The position numbers were made by a program, and so were the translations under genes. Below, one piece after another: positions 23,526 through 33,472 of a DNA stretch of 64,000 bases (position 1 is its first letter; each line of letters begins with the position of its first letter). Under the pieces are notes generated by a model. It ran no database searches. It was given only the letters and a program-made list of their open reading frames with translations, and was not told the DNA's origin. This DNA is from Dactylis glomerata (Eukaryota; Streptophyta; Magnoliopsida; Poales; Poaceae): positions 1,519,340 to 1,583,339 of the forward strand of contig QXEO01002115.1 in assembly GCA_007115705.1 (NCBI GenBank). The letters run 5' to 3'.

Positions 23526-23809
23526 AGTATGTGTAGAACGCGAGAGATTTTTTGCGACTATATGTCTGAAATTTATTCTCAAGGCGTATTTGTATGGTTC
23601 GTGCGTTTGCCGCATATTCTCTTTGAAAGACTCGTAAACTCGAATATGAGGAACGCTTTGTCTTTATTTATACTTATAATGTAAGATACATGGGGTGACC
23701 CAAGAGATCCGGCCTGTGACCCGTGTTCTGGATCTAGAGGGCATTGCCCCTGGAATAACTCGTGGCTTTTACAGCCTTTATTGTTCTACTCTATTGTCTT
23801 TTATGATGC
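23526..23809. other. Convergent 3' ends of cargo gene B and element 2 gag
   Basis: A 284-bp AT-rich gap between the stop of gene B (plus strand) and the stop of gag-protease (minus strand). Both transcripts probably end in or near it. Confidence 0.5.
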
Positions 23810-26800
23810 TTATGTCGCCGTAGCTTTCCCTTTCTCTTCTGTGCCTGTGTCTTCTCCTGGTGTTGCTGTTCGTGGCTTCTTTGTTTCGGGCTCCGCGGTG
23901 CATCCTTCGAGTAGCTTGACGCCTTCTGTAGTCGCGCTCTTTGCTTTTTCTGCATGGTTGGCTATTATGCCAAAATTTTGCGCCATCTTGTGGAATTCCC
24001 TGTCGCAGAGATCCGAAACTTCAAAGCTTCCTTTCACTGTGATTATTCCTTTTGGTCCTGGCATTTTAAGTACCAAATATGTGTAGTGAGGCACTGCCAT
24101 GAATCGCGAAAACGCGGGTCGCCCGAGGATCGCGTGATATTGCGATGGCCAGTCCATGACTTCGAAATCTAGTTTTTCCCTTCTGTAGTTTTGTCGGTTG
24201 CCGAAGCAAACATTGAGTGCTATTCGTCCCAATGGGTAATTAGCACTTCCTGGTACGATTCTATGAAAGGAGCAATCTGTTGGTTTTAGGAATTCCAATG
24301 ATATGTGCATTGCCCTGAGTGTTTTCGCGTATATCAGGTTAATTCCACTTCCTGCATCCATGAATATTCTGTCGACATCGTACGCGCCAATTTGAGCTTT
24401 GAGTACCAGAGGCGCGTTTCCTGGCCGAGGTACTGTTATGGGGTGGTCCTCTCTGTTGAACTCGATTGGTTGTTCTGACCAATGCAGATATTCTGTTGTA
24501 GCTGGAGGTGACATGACTGCTAGATTGACTTGTCGAGTTATACTCTTTTCTTCTTTGTTCGACTTGGGCACAGGTTGTATCATTGCTGTAATGTGTCCTT
24601 TTGATGGGACGTACCCTTCGTCGTCGTTGTCGTGTCCCTTGTTTTGCTGGTCTTGTCCTTGAGGAACTCCATTGTTTCCTTGCTGGTTTGTCGCGGGATT
24701 GTTGCTTCCTTCGAATCCTTGTTGCCTTGCCTCGGTTTGCTTGTTTATTGCTGCTTCTTGTAGCTTTAAGAATGTTGTGCAATCTTTCATCGCGTGCCTT
24801 GATACTCGCTTCCCGTCGACGAACGCTGAATGTATATGACAAGGCCCGTTGAGCATATCCTCTGGTGATGGGTTGTACTCTCTGGATTCTCTTGGTGGGA
24901 ACTTCTTATATTCCTCTCTTCCGTAGCTGCGATATCCTGAGCTTCTGCGTTCGTTTCCCTGATAACTATTGTCTTTATATCCTGCGGCGACTTGGTTATG
25001 AGAGCCGTAGGTGTCGTAGTTTCGGGATCGTCTCCTTTGACTTCCGTATCTGTTTCTTCTATCGTCCTCTGGAGATCGTGTCCGTTTGTTGTTGCACGCA
25101 TCTTCTCCATCTGCAAATCTGTTTGCTGTATCCATGAGATCTGACACTATTTTTGGCTTGATTCTACCCATCTCTTCGACTAGGTCTCTTCGCCTTAACC
25201 CAATGATGAACGCGTCTATTGCTCTTTTGTCTAAAACTTCGACTGCTGAATTTTTGATGAGGCTCCATCTTTGGATGTACGCCCGTAATGTTTCGTCGCG
25301 TTGCTGTACGCATGCTTTGACTTCTTCTATTGATGCTGGTCGTTTGTATGTCGACCTGAAGTTGCTTGTAAATTGCTTTGTGAGGTCTTCCCAGCTTCCG
25401 ATGGATTCTTTCTCTAATTTGCTCAACCATGAGCTTGCTGCGCTGGTGAGGTGTAGTTGCAGACTTTGCATTGCTGTTTCTTTGGTTCCTCCTAGTATTT
25501 GGACTGCTTGCAAGTAATCTGCGAGCCATGATTGCGGTTCCTGTGACCCGTCGTATTTTTGCTGATCATGAGGTAGCTTGAATCCCTTAGGCACTGGCGT
25601 GATGCGAACCCTACGGGCAAAGCACGATGCCCCCATCTCCTTTTCGTCGTCCTCATAGTCGCGCCTTTCGTTTGGGGATCGCGATCTTCGAGTTCCACCG
25701 TGCTGTTTTGGTGATGGCGATCGAGATCGGTGTTTGCTGCTTTTATGCCGAGGACTGTTGTGACGGCGAGGTGATCTTGCTTTATGCACTTCCTTGTGGT
25801 GATGTGCTTCTTCTCCTTTTGCTGATAGCTTGTGGCCCACCATATTGAGTCCGTTTAGCGCTGCTCTATGCATATGTTCTCTAGGATCTCCTGGACTTGG
25901 TCGAGTTGTAAGTAGATATGCTTGTGCTGCCACTAGTGCTGCTTCAGGAGTTTTTGGTAGGATGTTTCCCTGCTCGTCGACCGATAGGAAGGACGATTCG
26001 AGGTTTTTGGAAATACTTTGCCTGTCAAAATACTCGAGGATATCGTACCTTGAACCATGTCGACGATTTTTCCTTGCGTTGCTGTACGATGCGTCGCTTC
26101 GTGCTCTACGAGCAGCTTCACTAGCTGCGATGGCTGAATCTTTTCTTCTTTGTATCTCTACCTTTTCCTTTGCTAATTGCTTTGCTTGCTGCCTGAGGGC
26201 GTAATGATACCCAAAAAGCATGTCTTTGCTGGAGCTGGATGGTATTGGCGTGCCGTTTTCTACGGCTTCTCTTATTATTTTCCACTCGTCGACCGATAGT
26301 CGAATTTTCTCCCTGGCTGTGAGGGATTCCACTGTTTGTCCTTCTGCTAGGTGATTTGCTCCTCTGTCGATATTTGCTGGGTTTATCACTGGGTTGTTAT
26401 TTTCATCAAATTCTTCTGAGTTGTCGCCCACAATGGCGAGTACCTGGCACTGCTTGCCGATGTTGCTATTAAAGCTTGAAAAGATCGAGTTGCTGTCTTC
26501 AGAAAGCTCTAACCCTGTCTTCCATGTGTCTGTTGAATTGTTTGAGATATTGTCGAGGCAGATCGTGAGATCATTGACTTGGACTTCCACGTCACAATTT
26601 TCCTTTTCTTTGTCGTCTTCTGCGATCTTTTCTTTTTGCACTTCTTCTAGGCTGACCGGCGAATTTACTTCGCTGGAAGAGCCTTCAGAATAATCCATCA
26701 TCATTGTTGTTTCGGGCTCTTGTGCCGACGGATCTTGATCTTGTTTCGTCGGATCCGAAAGGCGAGAGGAACCCGACGGCCCGATGAAGATGCTCAAACT

Positions 26801-26881
26801 TCCAATTGTTAGTTCTACCTCTTGACTTCCGTCGACTTCTGGACTGCTGTTGGCTAAAAGCGAAAAAGCTGTCGAATTCAT
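23810..26881 (-). CDS. Element 2 gag-protease polyprotein, 1,023 residues, uninterrupted
   Basis: The ATG at 26881 (MNSTAFSLLANS) lies just inside the primer-binding site and matches the element 1 start. Residues 1-400 are acidic and Ser-rich with an Arg/Ser/His-rich stretch (RSRSPSPK). The retrotransposon gag domain is at about 445-585 (SWLADYLQAVQILGG, YIQRWSLIKN). A zinc-binding-like motif CHIHSAF...HAMKDC lies at about 690-715. The aspartic protease is at about 830-930 with active site DAGSG and LGRPAF. The C-terminus is charged and stops before any RT motif. The protein would form particles and process itself in the cytoplasm; replication would need RT and integrase from elsewhere. No stops or shifts were seen, in contrast to element 1. 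Confidence 0.9.
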   Translation of the reverse strand: MNSTAFSLLANSSPEVDGSQEVELTIGSLSIFIGPSGSSRLSDPTKQDQDPSAQEPETTMMMDYSEGSSSEVNSPVSLEEVQKEKIAEDDKEKENCDVEVQVNDLTICLDNISNNSTDTWKTGLELSEDSNSIFSSFNSNIGKQCQVLAIVGDNSEEFDENNNPVINPANIDRGANHLAEGQTVESLTAREKIRLSVDEWKIIREAVENGTPIPSSSSKDMLFGYHYALRQQAKQLAKEKVEIQRRKDSAIAASEAARRARSDASYSNARKNRRHGSRYDILEYFDRQSISKNLESSFLSVDEQGNILPKTPEAALVAAQAYLLTTRPSPGDPREHMHRAALNGLNMVGHKLSAKGEEAHHHKEVHKARSPRRHNSPRHKSSKHRSRSPSPKQHGGTRRSRSPNERRDYEDDEKEMGASCFARRVRITPVPKGFKLPHDQQKYDGSQEPQSWLADYLQAVQILGGTKETAMQSLQLHLTSAASSWLSKLEKESIGSWEDLTKQFTSNFRSTYKRPASIEEVKACVQQRDETLRAYIQRWSLIKNSAVEVLDKRAIDAFIIGLRRRDLVEEMGRIKPKIVSDLMDTANRFADGEDACNNKRTRSPEDDRRNRYGSQRRRSRNYDTYGSHNQVAAGYKDNSYQGNERRSSGYRSYGREEYKKFPPRESREYNPSPEDMLNGPCHIHSAFVDGKRVSRHAMKDCTTFLKLQEAAINKQTEARQQGFEGSNNPATNQQGNNGVPQGQDQQNKGHDNDDEGYVPSKGHITAMIQPVPKSNKEEKSITRQVNLAVMSPPATTEYLHWSEQPIEFNREDHPITVPRPGNAPLVLKAQIGAYDVDRIFMDAGSGINLIYAKTLRAMHISLEFLKPTDCSFHRIVPGSANYPLGRIALNVCFGNRQNYRREKLDFEVMDWPSQYHAILGRPAFSRFMAVPHYTYLVLKMPGPKGIITVKGSFEVSDLCDREFHKMAQNFGIIANHAEKAKSATTEGVKLLEGCTAEPETKKPRTATPGEDTGTEEKGKATAT

Positions 26882-26918
26882 GGTTCCAACGCCCACAATC
26901 CCCACGGTCGGCGCCAAT

Positions 26919-27253
26919 TGACGAGGGTTAACTCGACAAATGTCCTAGATGAAGGACTTAGGATCGGGGAGATAGGGCGTCGGATGAACTCGAAGGTAAA
27001 GTTAGTCGAAATAGGTGTGTATCGAAAGTAAACTCGGGTATTCAACCTGGCTTGCTTTCAATCTGCCCTACACCGTCCCCTCCTGGCCCCTATATATAGG
27101 TGGCCAGGTCTCAAGGATCGGGTAGGGTTCGATACAGATTACAAATATCGACATACGGTATTAACTCGTATTCGACTATCATTACAATTGGGCCTAGCTT
27201 ATCGGGCCTCAGGGGTACTCAACTAACGGGCTCTATTAACTATACCCTTGTCA
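26919..27253 (-). repeat. Element 2 5' LTR
   Basis: Differs from the 3' LTR at only two positions by eye (CGGATG against CAGATG, and CTCAAGG against CTCGAGG in plus-strand reading). It is flanked on the right by GTACC. Confidence 0.93.
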
Positions 27254-27258
27254 GTACC

Positions 27259-30224
27259 CAAAAAAAAACACAGACGTAAAAAGAGTGTGCGTCGACTACA
27301 CATCTCTAAACAAACATTGTCCAAAGGATCCCTTCCCTCTACCTCGCATTAATCAAATAATAGACTCAACAGCAGGGTGCGTGAGGCTTTCCTTCCTGGA
27401 CACATATTCTGGTTATAACCAGATCAAACTGAAGAAAGAAGACGAGGAAAAGACGGCCTTCATCACACCATACGGCGTGTTCTACTATGAAGTCATGTCT
27501 TTTGGCCTAAAAAATGCAGGAGCAACCTACCAGCGGATGATGCAAAATTGCCTCGGAAGTCAAATAGGACGTAACATTCAAGTCTACATCGACGACGTGG
27601 TCATCACCACAAGAAAAGAAGAGTCACTAATCAGTGATCTAGTAGAAACCTTCGACAACCTAAACAGGTATAAGCTCAAGCTTAACCCGACAAAATGCTC
27701 TTTTGGGATATCCGCAGGACAACTTTTGGGGTTCCTGGTATTAGCAAGGGGAATAGAAGCAAACCCAGAGAAGATCCAAGCAATACTAACAATGGGGAAG
27801 CCAACAAAACTGCACGATGTACAGAAACTCGCAGGACGCGTCGCGGCACTAAGTTGATTTGTTGAACGGTTAGGGAAAAAAGTACTCCCTTTCTATGCAC
27901 TGATGAAAAAATCAGACGACAAATTCGAGTGGACAGAAGAAGCGGATACAGCTTTCGCACAATTGAAAAAAGTGATTTCCACACCGGCAGTGCTGGTCGC
28001 ACCAAAGGAAAAGGAGCCGCTACTACTGTATATTGCAGCAACACATCAAGTGGTGAGCACAGTATTAGTAGTCGAAAGAAGTGAAGAAGGAAAAGTTCAT
28101 GGAGTCCAACGGCCAGTATAATTCGTCAGTGAAGTACTATCTCCAACAAAACAGAGGTACCCGACCTACCAGAAACTTGCATACAGTGTATTTACAACAG
28201 CACGAAAGCTACGGCAATACTTTGCGATGCACCCAATTATAGTGGTTAATGAAGCACCACTATCTAACATATTGAACAACCCTTCAGCGACAGGACGTGT
28301 CTCCTTATAGGGAATAGAGTTATCACCCCCGGACATCACGTACGAAAAGCGAAAGGCGATTAAATCACAAGTTCTGCCGGATTTTATAGCAGAGTGGCTA
28401 GAGCTACAAAACACAGGACCACTGGATTTATCAAGCGTATGGACAATGTACTTCGACGGATCAAAAAGGGTCCAAGGCGCAAGAGCAGGAGTAGTCCTGA
28501 TATCACCACAAGGCGACAAGTTGAAATATGTCTTAAGGATGAGTTTTCCTCAAGCTTCTAATAATGAAGCCGAATGTGAGGCTCTACTCCACGGAATGAA
28601 AATGGCCAAAGCATGCGGAGCGACTCGACTAAAAATATTCAGGGATTCAAACCTTGTCGTGCAACAAGTGATGAACAGGTGTGATGCCATCAGCGACAAC
28701 ATGATAGTATACAGAAATTTATACTATTATCTAGAGGGAACGTTCGATGGGTGCGAAGTGCCGCACGTCAGCAGGGCCAGCAACGAGGAAGCCAATAATT
28801 TAGCAAATATCGGGTCCCAATGCTTACCCATACCGCAAAGAGTCTTTTGGGAAGAAATCATAGAGAGATCAATAAAGAACAATAAAACTTCGACTACAAA
28901 AGAGCAAGCACAGCACCAAGCAACAGGCTCAGGGGCTGGCAATGGTAGCACAACAGAACCCGAAGAAGTTATGATGATCGAAGAAACTTGGATGCAGCCA
29001 TACTTGGCCTACATGATAAACAAAATGCTGCCCGAAGACACAGTAGAAGCAAAAAGGATAATACGATGATCCAAGGCTTTCATCGTATTACAAGGGAAGC
29101 TGTACAAGAAAAGTATAACAGGAGTTTTGCAACGATGCATCACTCCTCAAGAAGGACAAGAGATACTAAAAGACGTCCACATAGGAGTATGCGGACATCA
29201 CGCCAGCAGCAGAGCCATCGCAGCCAAAGCTTTTCGTGCAGGGTTTTACTGGTTAACAGCCATTGAAGACGCGAAAGATATAGTGAGGAAATGCAAGGCT
29301 TGTCAACGTTTTGCATCTCGACCACACGCACCAGCAGCAAAATTGCAGCCGATACCACTGTCCTGGCCTTTCGTGCAATGGGGTCTCGACATGGTAGGAA
29401 AATTGCACAAATCTTGGCCAGGAGGGCATGTTTACATGTTGGTGGCAGTCGGCAAATTTACCAAGTCGGTAGAGGCAGCCCCCGTAACAACCCAAGATTC
29501 TACAGCCGCAATCAACTTCATCAAATCTATAGTTTTTCGCTTTGGAGTGCCGCACTACATCATCACAGATAATGGGACAAACTTCACATCAAAGGAGTTT
29601 AAGAGCTACTGTGAAAGTATGGGAATTAAATTGAAATTAGCTTCTGTAGCGCATCCAAAGACAAATGGACAAGTCGAGAAAGCCAATGGCTTAATATGCA
29701 ATGGGATAAACAAGAGACTATTAGCACCTCTCGAAAAAGCCAAGCACGCTTGGGTAGACGAACTGCCATCTGTGTTGTGGAGTCTCAGAACCACACCCAA
29801 TGCGGCTACTCAAGAAACCCCCTTCTTTCTGGTCCACGGCGCAGAAGTTGTGCTTCCAGTCGAGATCACTCATGAAGCCCCAAGAATTGCGGATTATGAT
29901 GAGACAACTTCCGCAGAAGCGCTTCAGGATGATGTCGATGCACTCGACGAGGCAAGAGACGTAGCACTCGCCAGAGCCATGCAATATCAGCAAAATCTAC
30001 GAAACTATCATAGTAGTAGAGTTCGTCCACGATCTTTCGTGGTGGGAGACCTAGTCTTACGACTCAAACAAGATGGTCACGACAAATTAGAGTCTCCATG
30101 GGTGGGACCTTACATCGTGATAGAAGTAATACCAGGAGGAGCGTATCGACTACAAGACAAGAAAATGGGGAAAGACGAAAGCAATCCGTGGAATGCAGAG
30201 CAACTATGTCGGTTCTACGCATAA
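27259..30224 (+). pseudogene. Element 1 RT (C-terminal), RNase H and integrase (broken)
   Basis: One frame runs from about 27285 to 30224. RT motifs are VDYTSLNKHCPKD, FGLKNAGATYQRMM and the catalytic YIDD at 27585-27596. RNase H (about 28446-28860) shows MYFDGS, NEAECEALL and RDSNLVVQQ. Integrase has an HHCC zinc motif (about 29175-29315, ending CKAC), core Asp in GLDMVG and ITDNGTNF, Glu in QVEKANG, and a GPY/F-like SPWVGPY near the end. Stops at 27855 (TGA), 28119 (TAA), 28308 (TAG) and 29067 (TGA) break it. Joining 18200 to 27259 leaves the frame off by one; a run of nine A at 27260-27268, where eight would restore it, is the likely reason. It is non-functional as it stands. Confidence 0.9.
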
Positions 30225-30608
30225 GAAGAAATATGGCGACAAGAAACTTTCGAGTTATGACCCTCTGAACCCAGAACATGAGGCCACAGGTCGGGTTCTT
30301 TGGGGACAACTCGACAATATGTATACATATTTTTCTTTCCACTCGGGGGCTCAGACCCTCGAGTCGTATGAAATAAACAAGTTATTGAGATTCGGTGTCC
30401 GTGATTATTTGAGACATACTGCTAGGTTGTTTGCAACCCAATAATCGATAAAAATAAGCACGGTTCAAGGTAACCCGATAGAACATCAAAAGCATACCTC
30501 AGAACGTTGACTCGTTCCCATGGTCTATTGATAATGCTGGCACAAGATATAATTCACGACTACTTATTACACGCAAAAGGATAACTAGAAAAGGAGATTG
30601 CATAAGAT
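30225..30608 (+). other. Element 1 sequence between integrase and antisense gene
   Basis: Non-coding, with a purine-rich ACTCGGGGGCTCA word at about 30340 typical of these elements. No supported gene. Confidence 0.5.
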
Positions 30609-31184
30609 CTACTGAAAATGCACTTCAGCTTCATACTCCTTCTGGCATTGAGTACAGTCATAGATCTTCACGTCAAACTTTTACGTACCGACATGGTAGT
30701 CGAAGATCATAAAGAAGCCTTGGTGGAGGTCATGGTCTTCTGCAAATTGAGACCAGCCGCCCTTGAAGTACATCTCGCCGGCCCCATCATACCAGACCTC
30801 CACTTCATAGGGAGTTCCTCCACCAGAGTGTTCACGGAGAATTGCTTCCCGCAGCTCTTGGCCATCAATGAACTTGGTAAACTTCAGCGGCACCCACTGA
30901 ATCTCGCGGCACTGAGCGCCGGCGATGCAGAAGAAGGAGTACACTTTGGGCGGTGGAGGACAAAAAGTATTATGAGGAGGGGCGCTTGGACCTGGTGCAG
31001 CAGATGAAAATTTGGGCTTATTCTTACTCCCCGCTGGGCAGTCAGGGCGCCGCTTCGGAGGAGCGGACGACGAGGTCACCACAGCTGGGCCTGTGGACTT
31101 GTTCTTACTGCCGCGAGGGCGGCCACGACCTCGCTTCTCCACTGGAGCACCGATGTTCAGACGCGATCCACCTGCATTGGCCAT
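30609..31184 (-). pseudogene. Antisense cargo gene of element 1: AT-hook plus B3-domain protein, one premature stop
   Basis: The ATG at 31184 (MANAGGSRLN, good context ATGGCC) opens a frame of 167 codons to TAA at 30681-30683. In the same frame the B3-like sequence continues KFDVKIYD to a TAG at 30609-30611, so the TAA looks premature and the original protein was about 190 residues. Residues 18-29 contain an AT-hook (GRGRPRGSKNK); a second at about 44-58 is degraded (RPDCPAGSKNK where GRP would be expected). Residues about 95-167 resemble a plant B3 fold: VPLKFTKFIDG, EVEVWYDG, FKGGWSQFAEDHDL and FFMIFDYH. Such proteins bind DNA in the nucleus. It runs opposite to element 1, between integrase and the 3' LTR. 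B3 is recognised by pattern only. Confidence 0.75.
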
Positions 31185-31297
31185 GGAGACAAAAACGGAG
31201 AGGAAAAACCCTAGATGAGATTAGGAAGAGGAAGATGATGCGGCGGAGGAAGATGATAGTGAAAGAATTAGGGTTTTTCCCTAAGCCAATACGGTTT

Positions 31298-31304
31298 ATT
31301 TATA
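31298..31304 (-). promoter_or_regulatory. TATA box of the AT-hook/B3 antisense gene
   Basis: TATAAAT on the minus strand, 114 bp before the ATG, followed by a leader with AGGGTTTTTCC and CT-rich tracts as in plant 5' UTRs. It supports an independent antisense transcription unit. Confidence 0.6.
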
Positions 31305-31616
31305 AACAAACCTTAATGGGCCTTTGCAAATTTAAAGTCCAAGTATATCTATGGGCTTTTCTATTCAGCCCCAAGCAGAAGGTCCAACGACAGTAAGGAC
31401 AACGACAAGAAGAAGGAAGATACGGTATGAATAAGTAAAGTATGGAGATATGTCAAGGAGCAAACCACACCCCGTCGCAGACTCGGGGGCTCATGTCATC
31501 AGAAAAGGTAGAGTGAATATGTCAAGCACAAAATGTGCCAAAATTATTGCAGAAGACAAGCTACTAGGTGACAATATTATATTTTGAGCCTATACCCGAA
31601 AACTTTTGGCTATAGC

Positions 31617-33273
31617 TGATACGTCTCCAACGTATCCATAATTTTTGATGCTCTATGCTTGTTTTTACACCATTTTCTTAGTGTTTCGTTACACTTCGTG
31701 GCACTTTTATGCATTTTCTGGAACTAACCTATTAACAAGTCGCCACAGTGCCAGTTCCCTGTTTTCTGCTGTTTTTGTGTATCAGAAAAGCTACATAGGA
31801 AATATTCTCGGAATTGGACGAAACAAGTTCCTGAAGTCTTATTTTTCCCGAAAGCTTCCAGAGATCCGAAGAGGAGATGGAGTGGGGCCACGAGGGCCCC
31901 ACACACCAGGCGGTGCGGCCCAGCCCCTGGTCGCGCCCCCTATGTGTGAGGACACCTCGGTCCACTTCTGACGATGCCCCTTCGCCTATAAAGATCCCCC
32001 GACGGGCAAAACCTAAGAACCCGATCAATTTTCCAGAAACACATCGCGATCCGCCGCCGTCGTCGACCCGAGATCGGGAGGGTCCAGAAGCTCTTCCCGG
32101 CACCCTGCCGGAGAGGGGAATCGCCACCAGAGGTCTTCTTCATCGCCATGCTTGCCTCCGGAGCGATGAGTGAGTAGTCTACCTTGGACTATGGGTCCAT
32201 AGCAGTAGCTAGATGGTTGTCCTCTCCACCATGTGCTTCACGTTTAGATCTCATGAGCTGCCCTACATGATTGAGATCACCGTTATGTAATTCTACATGT
32301 TTGGTTTGTTGGGATCCGATGAATATTGGTGTTATGATTGAGTTGCTATACTGAAATATATCTTATGTTATCTCTATGTTGTTTATGATCTTGCATGCTC
32401 TCCATTGTTAGTAGCTCTCTTGGCCGAGTAGTTGCTAGTGACTCCAAGAGGGGGTATTTATGCTCGATAGTGGGTTCATGCCTCTATTTAATCTGGGGGA
32501 GTGACAGAAACCTCTAAGGTTGTAGATGTGCTATTGCTACTAGGGAGAAAACAACATTCATATGCTCGAGGGCATATGCTTTGTTTACATTACATACTTT
32601 GCTTAATGCAATTATCTGTTGTTTGCAACTTAATACTCATGGGGTGTTCGGATGATATCCCCGAGAGTGGATTATTATTCATAGATGCAGTTGGATGGCG
32701 GTCTATGTATTTTGTTGTAATGCCCAGAGTAAATTGCATAGTGATCTTCTTGACATATCACGTTATCTTTATTCTATCAATTGCCCAACTATAATTTGTT
32801 TACCCAGCATGTGTTATTTATTCTATGGAGAGACACCACTAGTGAACTGTGGACCCCGGTCCTATTTCCATCATATTGCTATCACCTGTTTACTTTACTC
32901 GCACTGTTTACTTTACTCGCATACTTCTACTGTTTTCCACTCGATACGCTCATACCCTTTGTTTCAAGCAAACCGGTGAGATTGACAATCTCATCGCAAG
33001 TTGGGAACAAAGTACTTGGTTGTGTTGTGTGCAGGATCCACGTTAGTACTAGCTGAAGACGCGCTAACTCGTTTTATCGTGAAACGGCGCCCTTATTGGA
33101 GTGTCACTAGGCTATCAAGCATCACCTTCAGTCATACTGTCTGCTCTTCTCCTGACCGACAAACCTTGGTTTCTTACTGAGGGAAAATACTTGCCGTTGT
33201 GCTCATCATACTTTCCGCTTGGAGTTTCCCAACTGTCTGGCCATAATCATCATCAACTACATGCCAGCCATCA
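31617..33273 (+). repeat. Element 3 5' LTR
   Basis: 1,657 bp, TG...CA ends. A TATAAAG at about 31987 is the likely core promoter. The open frames inside (31732-32127, 32501-32794) recur in every LTR of this family and are treated as chance frames. Confidence 0.9.
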
Positions 33274-33472
33274 AGCCCTTTTCTGGCGCCGTTGCCGGGG
33301 AGGAAGTAGAAGACTTCTGCGAGGGGAGTTTTTTGCACGCACATCCTTTACTTTGTTTTATTGTTTTGCTTTACTTTATTTATTTTTACTTGCATTGTTT
33401 TATATCAAAAAACCCAAAAAAATTAGAATCCTTGATAGTTGTTTTTACTTGCCTACTTTTAGTTTTGCTAAA

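Larger units (their letters stand above)
18201..27253 (-). mobile_element. Gypsy-type non-autonomous retrotransposon 'element 2', inserted in element 1 RT
   Basis: LTRs of 335 bp lie at 18201-18535 and 26919-27253 in minus orientation. The target duplication GTACC is at 18196-18200 and 27254-27258. The primer-binding site lies inside the right LTR (ATTGGCGCCGACCGTGGGGA, minus strand). The LTRs differ at only 2 of 335 sites by eye. They are unmistakably related to element 1 LTRs, and the 3' non-coding regions of the two elements also match (18540-19200 against 41867-42680, inverted). It encodes gag-protease but no RT, RNase H or integrase; two genes on the opposite strand occupy that space. 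Total length is 9,053 bp. Confidence 0.93.

Noticed and set aside
18536..23809. A hidden polymerase for element 2 in the space after gag-protease.
   Set aside because: I found no RT (YxDD), RNase H or integrase motif on the minus strand; the space is filled by plus-strand genes.
31732..32127. Open frame repeated at 38618-39022 and 40335-40766.
   Set aside because: It recurs in every LTR of the family with unconserved reading and no domain; it is a by-product of GC-rich LTR sequence.
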